DNA of 64,000 nt from JADJOY01 sp016713535 [NCBI: Deltaproteobacteria bacterium] (lineage in GTDB: Bacteria; JADJOY01): assembly GCA_016713535.1 (NCBI GenBank), contig JADJOY010000016.1, positions 124,001 to 188,000 on the forward strand, in the 5' to 3' direction. The translations under genes and the position numbers were made by a program. Positions within the stretch are counted from its first letter, which is position 1. Every line of letters starts with the position of its first letter. Of this stretch, positions 25,210-33,317 are shown in pieces. The notes below the pieces were generated by a model. That model was not told where the DNA came from, did no database searches, and worked only from the letters and a program-made list of their open reading frames with translations.

Positions 25210-25555
25210 CGCGTGCCGGGCCTAACGATCTTCGTCACGGCCTCACCACGAAACCGCGCCGGCGGCGCCGGTGCGCCGACCCTGATCGTTTCCATGGCGC
25301 AGCGCGGCAGAGATGACGTCCGCGCGGACCGGCCCTTTCGCGAAGGCTCGATCGCCGCGCACGGGTCGCGCGACGCAACGGCGCATGCGGCCGGGGGTGC
25401 GCCCGCGTTCGTCGAGCGTCGACCGGAATCGAGATTCCGCAAAATCGCCGCATTTCACGAAGCGTGGATCCGGGGGCAACCGCGGCGGCGATGCTCGCGG
25501 GCGCAGAGAGCTCGTTTCGACGAGTGGCCGAGGCAGCGCGTCGCACACTTCGCCT

Positions 25556-25573
25556 CGTGACGAGCGGGTCACG
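25556..25573. promoter_or_regulatory. Palindromic operator candidate upstream of the kai-type operon
   Basis: CGTGAC-GAGCGG-GTCACG is a perfect 6-bp inverted repeat, 178 bases before the first gene of the operon. It is the best candidate operator in this leader, but no regulator can be named. Confidence 0.3.
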
Positions 25574-25750
25574 TCAGGCACGCGACGCGGTCGTGCGCGT
25601 CCCCTCAACATCCGTTCGGTTGCCCGAGTCACGCGGTTCGCGGCCCGGGTCTTGCGTCACGCCACCACCAACGCTGACTCGAGCCTCGCTACGTGGAGCC
25701 GTCCCTCCCGGTCTCCACCGTGAACGGTCGGCGAGCGGGTCTCTCTGCCG

Positions 25751-27226
25751 ATGGACGCTTCAGAGACGAGCGCAGGGCGCTACGCATCGATCGTCCAGGC
25801 GTCCCCCGACGCGATCGCCTCGATGGACGATCGCGGGCGGATCGTGGTCTGGAACCCGCGCGCCGAGCACACGTTCGGGTGGAGTCGCGACGAGGTGGTC
25901 GGCTGCGTGTTCCACGAGATCCTGGTTCCCGCCGACTCCTGGCCGATCTACGACAGCCAGCGCGGAAGCGCTCGCCGCGCCGCGAACGACTCGAGCGCCC
26001 TGAGCTGGTTTCCGCTGGTGATGCGCCGCAAGGATCGCGGCGAGATCGATCTGGAAGTCGCGCTCAGCGCATTCGGGGAGCCCGACCCGGCGGGATGGAC
26101 CGCCTTCATGCGCGTCCCCCGCGATCCCCGGCAGGAAACCGAGCTCTTCCGGCTCGCCGTCGAGGCCTCACCGGCCGGCATCGTGCTCACCGACGAGGAC
26201 GGCTGCATCACGCTGGTGAACGCACACGTCGAGCGCGCCCTCGGCTGGCGGCGCAGCGAGCTGATCGGCCAGCCCATCGAGGTCCTGGTACCCGAGCGCG
26301 CGCGCGAGCGACACACCACCGAGCGGACCTCGTACGCATCGCACCCCGAGCGGCGTCCGATGGGCGCGCACCGCATCCTGCTGGCGCGCCGCAAGGACGG
26401 CAGCGAGTGCGCGGTGGAGATCGGCCTCAACCCGATCGTCACGGCGCGCGGGACGCGGGTGCTGGCCGTGCTCGTCGATCTGAGCGAGCGCCAGCGCGCC
26501 GCGAGCCAGGCCGAGCGAACCCAGCGCGAGCTCGACCGCGCCAACCTCGACCTCGACCAGTTCGCCTATATCGCCTCCCACGACCTGCGTGCGCCACTTC
26601 GAGCCATCTCGAGCCTGGCGGGGTGGATCGTCGAGGACCTGGGCGCCGCGACGCCGCCATCGGTGGCCAGCCACGTGACGCGCCTCAAGGCGCGGATCGG
26701 CCGGATGGAACGCCTCATCGACGGGCTGCTCCAGTTCGCGCGCGCCAACCGGCCCGGAGATGACATCGCGCGCGTCGACTCCGCCGAGCTCACCCGCAAC
26801 GCGGTGGCGCTGCTCGCGCCGCGCGATGGGCTCAAGACCGTGATCGACGACACGATGCCCTCACTCGAGGCGTCCGGTGTGCGGCTCGAGCAGGTGCTCC
26901 GCAACCTCCTCGACAACGCCTACAAGCACCACGATGGCAAGGACGGCCACGTGGTGGTCGGATGCCAGGAGCGCCCGAACTGCTTCGAGTTCTTCGTCGC
27001 CGACGACGGTCCCGGCATCCCGATCGAGCACCACGAACGGATCTTCCAGCCTTTCCAGACGTTGCGTCCGCGCGACGAGGTGGAAGGTAGCGGTCTGGGT
27101 CTGGCGCTGGTGCGCAAGATCCTCGAGTCGCATGGCGGACGGATCTGGCTCGACCGTTCCACGGGCCGCGGCACGACGTTCCGCTTCACCTGGCCGAAGC
27201 CCGACGCGTCGGGGAGTCGAGGCTGA
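25751..27226 (+). CDS. PAS-PAS sensor histidine kinase, first gene of the kai-type operon
   Basis: The product is 491 residues, cytosolic, with no membrane segment. Two PAS domains lie at about residues 8-125 (YASIVQASPDAIASMDDRGR) and 130-250 (LAVEASPAGIVLTDEDG). A HisKA domain follows with the phospho-acceptor H277 in FAYIASHDLRAPLRAISSL, the type found in phytochrome-class kinases. The ATPase domain has NLLDNAYKHH (N box), DDGPGIP (G1) and EGSGLGLALVRKI (G2). Its stop overlaps the next start by one base (TGATG), and the next gene is an Rcp1-type receiver, the normal partner of such kinases. It may feed signals into the timing module or read them out, like SasA or CikA in cyanobacteria, but it has neither the KaiB-like SasA domain nor a GAF domain. 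Confidence 0.88.
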   Translation: MDASETSAGRYASIVQASPDAIASMDDRGRIVVWNPRAEHTFGWSRDEVVGCVFHEILVPADSWPIYDSQRGSARRAANDSSALSWFPLVMRRKDRGEIDLEVALSAFGEPDPAGWTAFMRVPRDPRQETELFRLAVEASPAGIVLTDEDGCITLVNAHVERALGWRRSELIGQPIEVLVPERARERHTTERTSYASHPERRPMGAHRILLARRKDGSECAVEIGLNPIVTARGTRVLAVLVDLSERQRAASQAERTQRELDRANLDLDQFAYIASHDLRAPLRAISSLAGWIVEDLGAATPPSVASHVTRLKARIGRMERLIDGLLQFARANRPGDDIARVDSAELTRNAVALLAPRDGLKTVIDDTMPSLEASGVRLEQVLRNLLDNAYKHHDGKDGHVVVGCQERPNCFEFFVADDGPGIPIEHHERIFQPFQTLRPRDEVEGSGLGLALVRKILESHGGRIWLDRSTGRGTTFRFTWPKPDASGSRG

Positions 27227-27651
27227 TGAGAGCCGAGCCCGTCACGATCCTTCACGTCGAGGACGACGACGTGGACGCCATGGCGATCGAGCGAGGCTTC
27301 CGGCGTCTCGCGCTCGCGCCGCCCATCGTGCGTGCCAAGGACGGCTACGAGGCGCTCGAGATCCTGCGGGGCACTCACGCGGGGCAGCGCCTCCACCAGC
27401 CCTTCGTGGTGCTCCTCGACTGGAGCCTGCCCCGCATGGGCGGCGGCGAGCTGCTCGCCCGGATGCGCGCCGACCGCGAGCTGCGCACCGCCGTGGTGTT
27501 CGTACTCACCACGTCGCGCGACCCCGCGGACCGCCTCGCCGCCTACGAGCTCAACGTCGCCGGGTACCTCGTCAAGAGCGACCGCACGGAGGAGCTGCTG
27601 CCCGCGCTCGCGATGATCGCGCAGTACGGGCGCGTGGTGGAGCTGCCGTGA
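27226..27651 (+). CDS. Single-domain response regulator, Rcp1 type
   Basis: The product is 141 residues, a stand-alone receiver with [18 protein letters not shown] at the start, phospho-acceptor D65 in [13 protein letters not shown], the T/S position in VLTTS and K117 in GYLVKSD. The insertion before the Asp strand ([14 protein letters not shown]) and the DWSLP motif are typical of Rcp1-like partners of phytochrome-class kinases. There is no output domain, so it should pass phosphate on or bind a target. The GAGG site overlaps the end of the kinase gene, and its own TGA overlaps the next GTG. Confidence 0.9.
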   Translation: MRAEPVTILHVEDDDVDAMAIERGFRRLALAPPIVRAKDGYEALEILRGTHAGQRLHQPFVVLLDWSLPRMGGGELLARMRADRELRTAVVFVLTTSRDPADRLAAYELNVAGYLVKSDRTEELLPALAMIAQYGRVVELP

Positions 27652-28526
27652 GAGGGGCCGTGGCCACGCGTCTGGAGCTCTTGGTCGTCGACGACGACGA
27701 GGTCGACGTGGAGGCCATCCGCCGCGCCCTGGTCCAGGCGGGTACCGAGGCGTCGATCCAGCGTGCCGCCACCGTGTCCGCCGGCCTCGAGGCGCTGCGC
27801 TCGGCGGTGGCCGACGCGGTGCTGGTCGACTACCGCCTCCCCGACGGGGACGGGCTCGGCTTCGTGCGCGAGGCGCTCGCCGAATCGCGCGGTCCGTGCC
27901 CGATCATCCTGCTCACGGTGGTGCAAGACGAGGAGATCGGCATCCGGGCCCTCCAGGAGGGTGCCCAGGACTACCTCATCAAGAGCGAGATCACCGGTCC
28001 GTTGCTGGTGCGCTCGATCCGCTACGCCATGGAGCGAGCACGGCTGCAGTCCGTGCTGCTCGCTCGCCACGACGTCGAGGCGCATCGCCGCGAGGTCCAC
28101 GTGCTCGATCGGCTCGCGGCCGACGAGCCCACTCCTCACACCACGCGGGTGTTCGGCATCCGCTCGCTGCGCGAGGGATCCCCGACCGCGTTCGAGAGCT
28201 TCCGCGTGCGATACGCCGAGATCGTCGACCTGGCACTCGACCAGCGCGCCTACCGCGTCGACCACCGGCTCTCCGATCGACTGCGGCGGCTCGCCGACGA
28301 CCTCGGCGCCTACCACGCCGGCCCCCGCGACGTGGTCGATCTGCACGCGACCGTGCTGCGCGCGGCCGACGCCGCCGGCACCGGCAGCAAGCTGCGCGTG
28401 CTCGCCGAGGAAGCCCGGGTGCTGGTCCTCGAGCTGATGGGCTACCTGACTCAGTACTACCGCGCGAGCTCGATCCGCTCCGATGCACTTCGTCCGTTCA
28501 CGCCTGCTACACGAGGCTCCCCATGA
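27648..28526 (+). CDS. KaiA-like protein: receiver domain fused to a KaiA-type C-terminal domain
   Basis: The product is 292 residues from GTG 27648 (GGAG 5 bases upstream). Residues 9-125 are a complete receiver: acidic pocket D15-D17, phospho-acceptor D61 in [13 protein letters not shown]90 and K112. After a helical linker, residues about 183-275 resemble the C-terminal four-helix domain of cyanobacterial KaiA. The segment [10 protein letters not shown] lines up with QVVEIHMELM of Synechococcus KaiA, and [18 protein letters not shown] with YRLTLIDVIAHLCEMYRR, with the same spacing between them (cyanobacterial sequence from memory). Total length and domain order match KaiA (284 residues), except that KaiA has a pseudo-receiver lacking the Asp. 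Receiver-type KaiA3 of Synechocystis is the closest concept. Position directly before kaiB and kaiC supports the call. It should stimulate KaiC autophosphorylation, possibly under phosphorylation control. Confidence 0.78.
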   Translation: MRGAVATRLELLVVDDDEVDVEAIRRALVQAGTEASIQRAATVSAGLEALRSAVADAVLVDYRLPDGDGLGFVREALAESRGPCPIILLTVVQDEEIGIRALQEGAQDYLIKSEITGPLLVRSIRYAMERARLQSVLLARHDVEAHRREVHVLDRLAADEPTPHTTRVFGIRSLREGSPTAFESFRVRYAEIVDLALDQRAYRVDHRLSDRLRRLADDLGAYHAGPRDVVDLHATVLRAADAAGTGSKLRVLAEEARVLVLELMGYLTQYYRASSIRSDALRPFTPATRGSP

Positions 28527-28813
28527 ATGACGTGAAGGTTCTGCTACGGCTCTTCGTCACGGGACACACCCCGCGCTCGGAGGCGGCGATCCGCAATCTC
28601 CGGCGCATCTGCGAGGAAGACCTGAAGGGCCAGTACGAGCTCGAGATCATCGACGTCCTGGAGCGCCCTCAGCTCGCCGAGGACGAGAAGATCCTCGCCA
28701 CCCCGACCCTGATCAAGCAGCTTCCCCCTCCGCTCCGGCGGATCATCGGTGACATGTCGAACTCCGAGCGCGTGCTGCTGGGGCTCGACCTGATCGCGAG
28801 GAGCTCGGCGTGA
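28523..28813 (+). CDS. kaiB: Circadian clock protein KaiB
   Basis: The product is 96 residues of the thioredoxin-like KaiB family. The family landmarks are all present: [56 protein letters not shown] and [16 protein letters not shown]. In cyanobacteria KaiB binds phosphorylated KaiC, switches fold and sequesters KaiA to close the cycle. The ATG at 28523 has CGAGG 6 bases upstream and overlaps the TGA of the KaiA-like gene (ATGA). Its own TGA overlaps the kaiC GTG. No C-terminal acidic tail as in cyanobacterial KaiB1 is seen. Confidence 0.95.
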   Translation: MNDVKVLLRLFVTGHTPRSEAAIRNLRRICEEDLKGQYELEIIDVLERPQLAEDEKILATPTLIKQLPPPLRRIIGDMSNSERVLLGLDLIARSSA

Positions 28814-30347
28814 ATCACGACGGCGGCACCACCACGCACGCGAGCCACGACGGCGTCGACAAGGTGCGGACGGGAATCGCGGGATTCGACACCATCGCGA
28901 ACGGCGGCATTCCCCGCGGTCGCTGCACGCTGGTCTCCGGCACCGCGGGGAGCGCGAAGACGGTGTTCGCGACCCATTTCCTGATCGAGGGCATCAAGCA
29001 GTCGAACGAGAACGGCGTCTTCGTCACCTTCGAGGAGTCGCCCGCCGACATCCGGCGCAACATGCTCGGCTTCGGGTGGGACATCACGGGCTGGGAGCGC
29101 GCCGGGCGCTGGGCGTTCGTCGACGCCTCGCCGCAGCCCGACGACGCCGACGTGCTCATCACGGGGCCGTACGACTTCGGCGCGCTGATGGCGCGCATCG
29201 AATCCGCGGTGCGCCGCGTCTCCGCCCAGCGCGTCGCCCTCGACTCGCTCGCCGCCGTGTTCGGTCGGTTTCCCGATGCGAGCCTGGTGCGCAACGAGCT
29301 CTTCCGCCTCGCGGTCAGCCTACGGGCGATGGGCGTGACGGCGCTCAGCGACCGCCGAGCGCGCAGGAGTACGGCGAGATCGCGCTACGGCGTCGAGGAG
29401 TTCGTCGCCGACAACGTGGTGATCCTGCGCAACGCCCTCGACGAGGAGAAGCGCCGCCGAACCGTGGAGATCCTCAAGTTCCGCGGCACCACCCACCAGA
29501 AGGGCGAGTTTCCGTTCACCGTCATGCCCGAGGAAGGCATCGTGGTGCTGCCGCTCTCGGCGATGGAGCTGACCCAGCGCTCGTCGAGCGTGCGCATCGA
29601 GAGCGGCAACGGCTCGCTCGACGAGATGTGCGGCGGGGGTTCTTCCGCGACTCCATCGTGCTGGTGTCGGGCGCCACCGGCACCGGTAAGACCCTCATGG
29701 TCACGGAGTTCATGGCGGGCGGCATCCGCAAAGAGGAGCGCTGCCTGCTGCTCGCGTTCGAGGAGAGCCGCGAGCAGCTCTTCCGCAACGCCCACGGCTG
29801 GGGTGTCGACTTCGAGGCGATGGAGCGGGAGGGCAGCTTGCGCGTGGTCTGTCAGTACCCGGAGGCGATCAGCCTCGAGGACGCGCTCATCCGCATCAAG
29901 CAGCTCATCCGCGACCACCGGCCGGACCGGGTGGCCGTGGACAGCCTGTCGGCGCTGGAGCGCGTGTCGTCCATCAAGGGGTTCCGCGAGTTCGTGATCG
30001 GCCTGACGTCCTTCATCAAGCACCAGGACATCGCCGGGCTGTTGACGTCGACGAGCGCCACGCTCATGGGCGGCGCGTCCGTCACGGAGGCGCACATCTC
30101 CACCGTCACCGACTCGATCATCTTGCTGCGCTACGTCGAGATCAACGGCGAGATGCGCCGCGGCATCGCGGTGCTCAAGATGCGCGGATCGCGCCACGAC
30201 AAGGACATCCGCGAGTTCTCGATCGATGGCGCCGGCATGCACGTGGGTCGGCCGTTCCGCAACGTGGTGGGTATCCTCGCCGGAAACCCCACCCAGATCC
30301 CGCTCGGCGAGATCGAGCGTGTGAGCGATCTCTTCCAGCGCGAATGA
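28810..30347 (+). CDS. kaiC: Circadian clock protein KaiC (two-domain ATPase/autokinase), frameshifted in this sequence
   Basis: GTG 28810 follows GAGGAG and overlaps the kaiB stop. The CI domain has Walker A GTAGSAKT (44-51), the catalytic Glu pair in VTFEES (75-76) and [17 protein letters not shown]. The CII domain has [14 protein letters not shown] and the phospho-site segment [13 protein letters not shown], which keeps equivalents of S431, T432 and T426 of Synechococcus KaiC, so autokinase activity is expected. A C-terminal tail after [12 protein letters not shown] is present for KaiA contact. The frame is broken in CI at about 29350-29385 (the GTTERxQEYGEIARYG region is scrambled, net in frame) and again at 29636-29640, where one G is missing from a G run. 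Repairing these gives 513 codons, a normal KaiC length, so I read it as a functional gene with sequence errors. Confidence 0.92.
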
Positions 30348-32629
30348 AGGGACCGTCGGGGTACCTGGCCATGGAAACCTCCCGGATCCTGCACGTCGAA
30401 GACGACGCCATCGACGCGGACTGGTTCGCCCGCGTGGTCGAGCGCATGGCCTCGGAGCGAACGCCGCGCGGCTCGCTCGAGATCATCCACTGCAAGCGTC
30501 TCGGCGAGGCGCTCGAGTGCCTGCGCTTCGCGACCGTGAGCGTCATCGTCCTCGACGTATGCCTCCCCGATGCGACGCCCGCCCAGGCCGTGGCCCAGGT
30601 GAAGTCCGCCGCGCCCGGGATCCCGGTGATCGTGCTCTCGGGACGCTCCTACGCCGAGATGTGCGGCGCGGGGCTCGCGCGAGAGCTCTACGGCTTCGTC
30701 TCGAAGAGCGACGCGTCGCCGGTCTTCCTGGGCGAGGTGCTGCGGAACACCCTCGACCTCAGCCAGGCGCAGGCACAGCTCCGCAGCGTCATCCACCGCA
30801 GCGCGGACGGCATGGTGGTGATCGACGCGAACGGCGTGGTCCGGTTCGCCAATCCCGCCGCCGCGGAGATGTTCGGGCGCTCGCTCGACGAGCTGCGCGG
30901 GCAGCCCTTCGGAGCCCCGGTGGTGACCGGCGACTCCGCCGAGGTTCAGGTGGGTCTGGACCGCATCGCCGAGATGCGAGTGGTGGACATCGACTGGGAA
31001 GGACGGCCGGCGCGGCTCGCCTCGCTGCGCGACGTGACCGAGCGCCGCCGCGCCGAGGCCGCGCTACGCACCTCCGAGGAGCGGCTGCGCGCGATGTCGG
31101 ACAGCGCGCCGGACGCCATGGTGACCTTCGACGCGCGGGGCCACATCGTCGGCTGGAATCCCGCGGCGGAGCGGATCTTCGGCCACCCGACACCCGCCGC
31201 GCTCGGGCTCACCGTCCGCGCGCTGGTGGCGGGGGCCGACGACCGCCAGCGGTTCCAGCTCGCGTCGGCGCGCGCGGCGGTGACGACGTTCGGCGGCGGC
31301 GAGCCCGCGACCCTGGTGCTGCGGGGCCTTCGCGGCGACAGCCGGGACTTCCCGATGGAGGTCCAGCTCGCGCACTGGCAGGCCGCCGACGGCGCCTTCA
31401 CCACCGCCTTCTTCCGTGACATCACCGAGCGCGAGCAGCTCGAGCTCAAGCTCGCCTCGACCCAGAAGATGGACGCGATGGGCCGGCTCGCCGGCGGCGT
31501 GGCGCACGACTTCAACAACCTGCTCACGGCGATCCTCGGCCATACCGAGATGATGCTCCAGGAGCTGCCCGAGCCGAGCTCGCTGCGCGAGCACGTCGCG
31601 GACGTACGCGAAGCGGGTCTGCGCGCCGCCCAGCTCACCCACCAGCTCCTGGCGTTCAGCCGGCGACAACCGACCTCACCCCGTCCGCTCGACCTGGGCC
31701 AGACCGTTTCGGGCATGCAGCGCATGCTCCAGCACATCATCGGCGAGGACATCACCATCGAAGCGGCCTGCATGCCCGACCTGTGGGCCGTGCGCGCCGA
31801 CCCGTCGCAGATCGAGCAGGTGATCCTGAACCTGGTCGTCAATGCCAAGGACGCCATGCCTCACGGCGGGACGTTGCGGATCGAGCTGACCAACGTCGAG
31901 CTCGACTCCGCGGCGGTCGCCGCCTTCCCGAACGCCGAGCCCGGCAGCTTCGTTCGGCTCTCGGTGATCGACCACGGCTGCGGCATGGACCGCGCAACCC
32001 AGGCGCGGATCTTCGAGCCCTTCTTCACCACCAAGCCGGAAGGTCACGGCACCGGTCTCGGGCTCGCGACGGTCTACGGCATCGTCGAGCAGAGCCGGGG
32101 ACACATCGAGGTCGAGAGCGAGCTGGGCCGCGGCACGTCGTTCCGGGTCTACCTGCCGCGGATCCGGGAGGCCGGCGTCGAACCGTCACCCGCGGCTCCG
32201 GTCCGCGAGGACGTGGGTGGAAGCGAGACGGTGTTGCTGGTCGAGGACGACGAGGTCGTGCGGCGCGTCGCGCGACAGGGGCTCGAAGCCCACGGCTACC
32301 GGGTGCTCGCCTGCGAGAGTGCCGGCGAGGCTCTCGAGCGAATGGCGAGCGAGTCCGCCCCCATCGACCTGCTGATCACGGACGTCGTGATGCCGGAGAT
32401 GAACGGATGCGACCTCGCGACCCTCGTGAGCAAGCGCCAGCCGGGCATCCGGGTGCTCTTCATCTCCGGTTACACGGGAGAGGCCATGCTGCGCTACGGC
32501 GTCGTCGACCAGTCCGCGGCGTTCCTCGCCAAACCCTTCGGTCCGCTGACGCTGGTACGTAGGGCGCGCGAGCTCCTCGACGCGAGGGTGGAGCTTGTCG
32601 CAACGCGACCACGCGAAGAACGCGACTGA
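30344..32629 (+). CDS. Hybrid kinase: receiver-PAS-PAS-HisKA-ATPase-receiver
   Basis: The product is up to 761 residues. Residues 13-135 are a receiver (D71 in VIVLDVCLPDA), about 145-235 a first PAS (IHRSADGMVVIDANG), about 245-365 a second PAS (MSDSAPDAMVTFDARG), then HisKA with H388 in LAGGVAHDFNNLLTAILGH, an ATPase with NLVVNAKDAM, DHGCGM and GHGTGLGLATVYGI, and a C-terminal receiver with D680 in LLITDVVMPEMNG. ATG 30344 overlaps the kaiC stop; ATG 30371 is an alternative giving a compact N-terminus. No membrane segment. As the last gene of the coupled operon it is the likely output kinase of the timing module, with the N-terminal receiver able to take phosphate from the first kinase. Confidence 0.88.
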   Translation: MKGPSGYLAMETSRILHVEDDAIDADWFARVVERMASERTPRGSLEIIHCKRLGEALECLRFATVSVIVLDVCLPDATPAQAVAQVKSAAPGIPVIVLSGRSYAEMCGAGLARELYGFVSKSDASPVFLGEVLRNTLDLSQAQAQLRSVIHRSADGMVVIDANGVVRFANPAAAEMFGRSLDELRGQPFGAPVVTGDSAEVQVGLDRIAEMRVVDIDWEGRPARLASLRDVTERRRAEAALRTSEERLRAMSDSAPDAMVTFDARGHIVGWNPAAERIFGHPTPAALGLTVRALVAGADDRQRFQLASARAAVTTFGGGEPATLVLRGLRGDSRDFPMEVQLAHWQAADGAFTTAFFRDITEREQLELKLASTQKMDAMGRLAGGVAHDFNNLLTAILGHTEMMLQELPEPSSLREHVADVREAGLRAAQLTHQLLAFSRRQPTSPRPLDLGQTVSGMQRMLQHIIGEDITIEAACMPDLWAVRADPSQIEQVILNLVVNAKDAMPHGGTLRIELTNVELDSAAVAAFPNAEPGSFVRLSVIDHGCGMDRATQARIFEPFFTTKPEGHGTGLGLATVYGIVEQSRGHIEVESELGRGTSFRVYLPRIREAGVEPSPAAPVREDVGGSETVLLVEDDEVVRRVARQGLEAHGYRVLACESAGEALERMASESAPIDLLITDVVMPEMNGCDLATLVSKRQPGIRVLFISGYTGEAMLRYGVVDQSAAFLAKPFGPLTLVRRARELLDARVELVATRPREERD

Positions 32630-32721
32630 TCCGGGTGGGGCCCGGTTCAGCGATCGACCGGACCGGCGACGCAACGTCGGTGCGTATCGCCGGTCGCGCG
32701 GCGCGCGACCCTCCGGACGGG

Positions 32722-32746
32722 GCGGGGGGCTGGAACAGCCCCCCGC
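32722..32746. terminator. Hairpin between convergent genes
   Basis: A perfect 10-bp stem GCGGGGGGCT/AGCCCCCCGC encloses GGAAC. It lies between the hybrid kinase and the convergent secretin-domain gene and could end both transcripts. It lacks a T tract and resembles the hairpin at 1504-1526. Confidence 0.6.
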
Positions 32747-32752
32747 AAGGAC

Positions 32753-33295
32753 TCACTCGTGGCCGATCACCCGGATGGCCTCGGCGATGCGCTCTGGATG
32801 ATCCCGCAGGATGAGCGTGTTGGTGCGCTCGTCGACCGACACGGCTCCGTCGTTGCTCAGCACCGTGCGCTCCAGGATCGCGGCGAGGTTCTTGGCGTCG
32901 GCGTAGCGCACCTGGACCATGCGGGTCTCGACGGGTGACTCGGCACGCGCGGGCGTGAGCGGCCGGAACGCGGCGGACTCCTGGGGCGCGATCATCACCA
33001 CGTTCCCCTGGTAGTCGGCGCGCAGGCCGTAGAGCCTGAGCGAGAGGTCGAGGAACTGCCGCCACGTCACGCTGCCGAGCTTGAGCGTGATCTTGCGATC
33101 GACCGCCGGGTCGAGGATCACGTTGAGGCCGGTGTCGTCGGCCATCATCCGCAAGACGTTGGCGAGGTGCGCGTCCTGGAGATCGATCGAGACGGTCTTG
33201 GCGAGCGGATCGGCCTGAGCGGATGCGGAGGTCACTCCCGCGCCGGCCGCGAGCGCGGCCAAGGCGGCGAGAACGACGACCCGACTGCGGCTCAT
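32753..33295 (-). CDS. Orphan secretin N-domain protein (STN + NolW-like), exported
   Basis: The product is 180 residues with a signal peptide ending near SASAQA (residues about 1-26). Residues about 35-85 match the short STN domain of secretins and TonB receptors: VSIDLQDAHLANVLRMMADDTGLNVI, then ITLKLGSVTWRQFLDL. Residues about 120-178 match the secretin N1-type fold: TRMVQVRYADAKNLAAILERT and VDERTNTLILRDHPERI. The membrane-pore part of a secretin is absent and the gene ends cleanly, so it is either a periplasmic adaptor or a stand-alone remnant; PilQ-like proteins have the same order. It follows the barrel candidate gene by 22 bases on the same strand. Confidence 0.8.
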   Translation of the reverse strand: MSRSRVVVLAALAALAAGAGVTSASAQADPLAKTVSIDLQDAHLANVLRMMADDTGLNVILDPAVDRKITLKLGSVTWRQFLDLSLRLYGLRADYQGNVVMIAPQESAAFRPLTPARAESPVETRMVQVRYADAKNLAAILERTVLSNDGAVSVDERTNTLILRDHPERIAEAIRVIGHE

Positions 33296-33317
33296 GCCGC
33301 CCAGCTTACCCGCCGCC

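Larger units (their letters stand above)
25126..25750. other. Long intergenic region upstream of the kai-type operon
   Basis: These 625 bases separate the c-di-GMP gene from the kai-type operon. They include an 11-bp inverted repeat at 25169-25209 and a CGTGAC-N6-GTCACG palindrome at 25556-25573. Several chance reading frames cross the region, but none has a ribosome site or a recognisable product. The operon promoter should lie here, though I could not identify it. Confidence 0.5.

Noticed and set aside
25213-25723. Open frames of 80-136 codons in the kai leader
   Set aside because: No start context, no hydrophobic core pattern and no conserved-looking motif in any frame.
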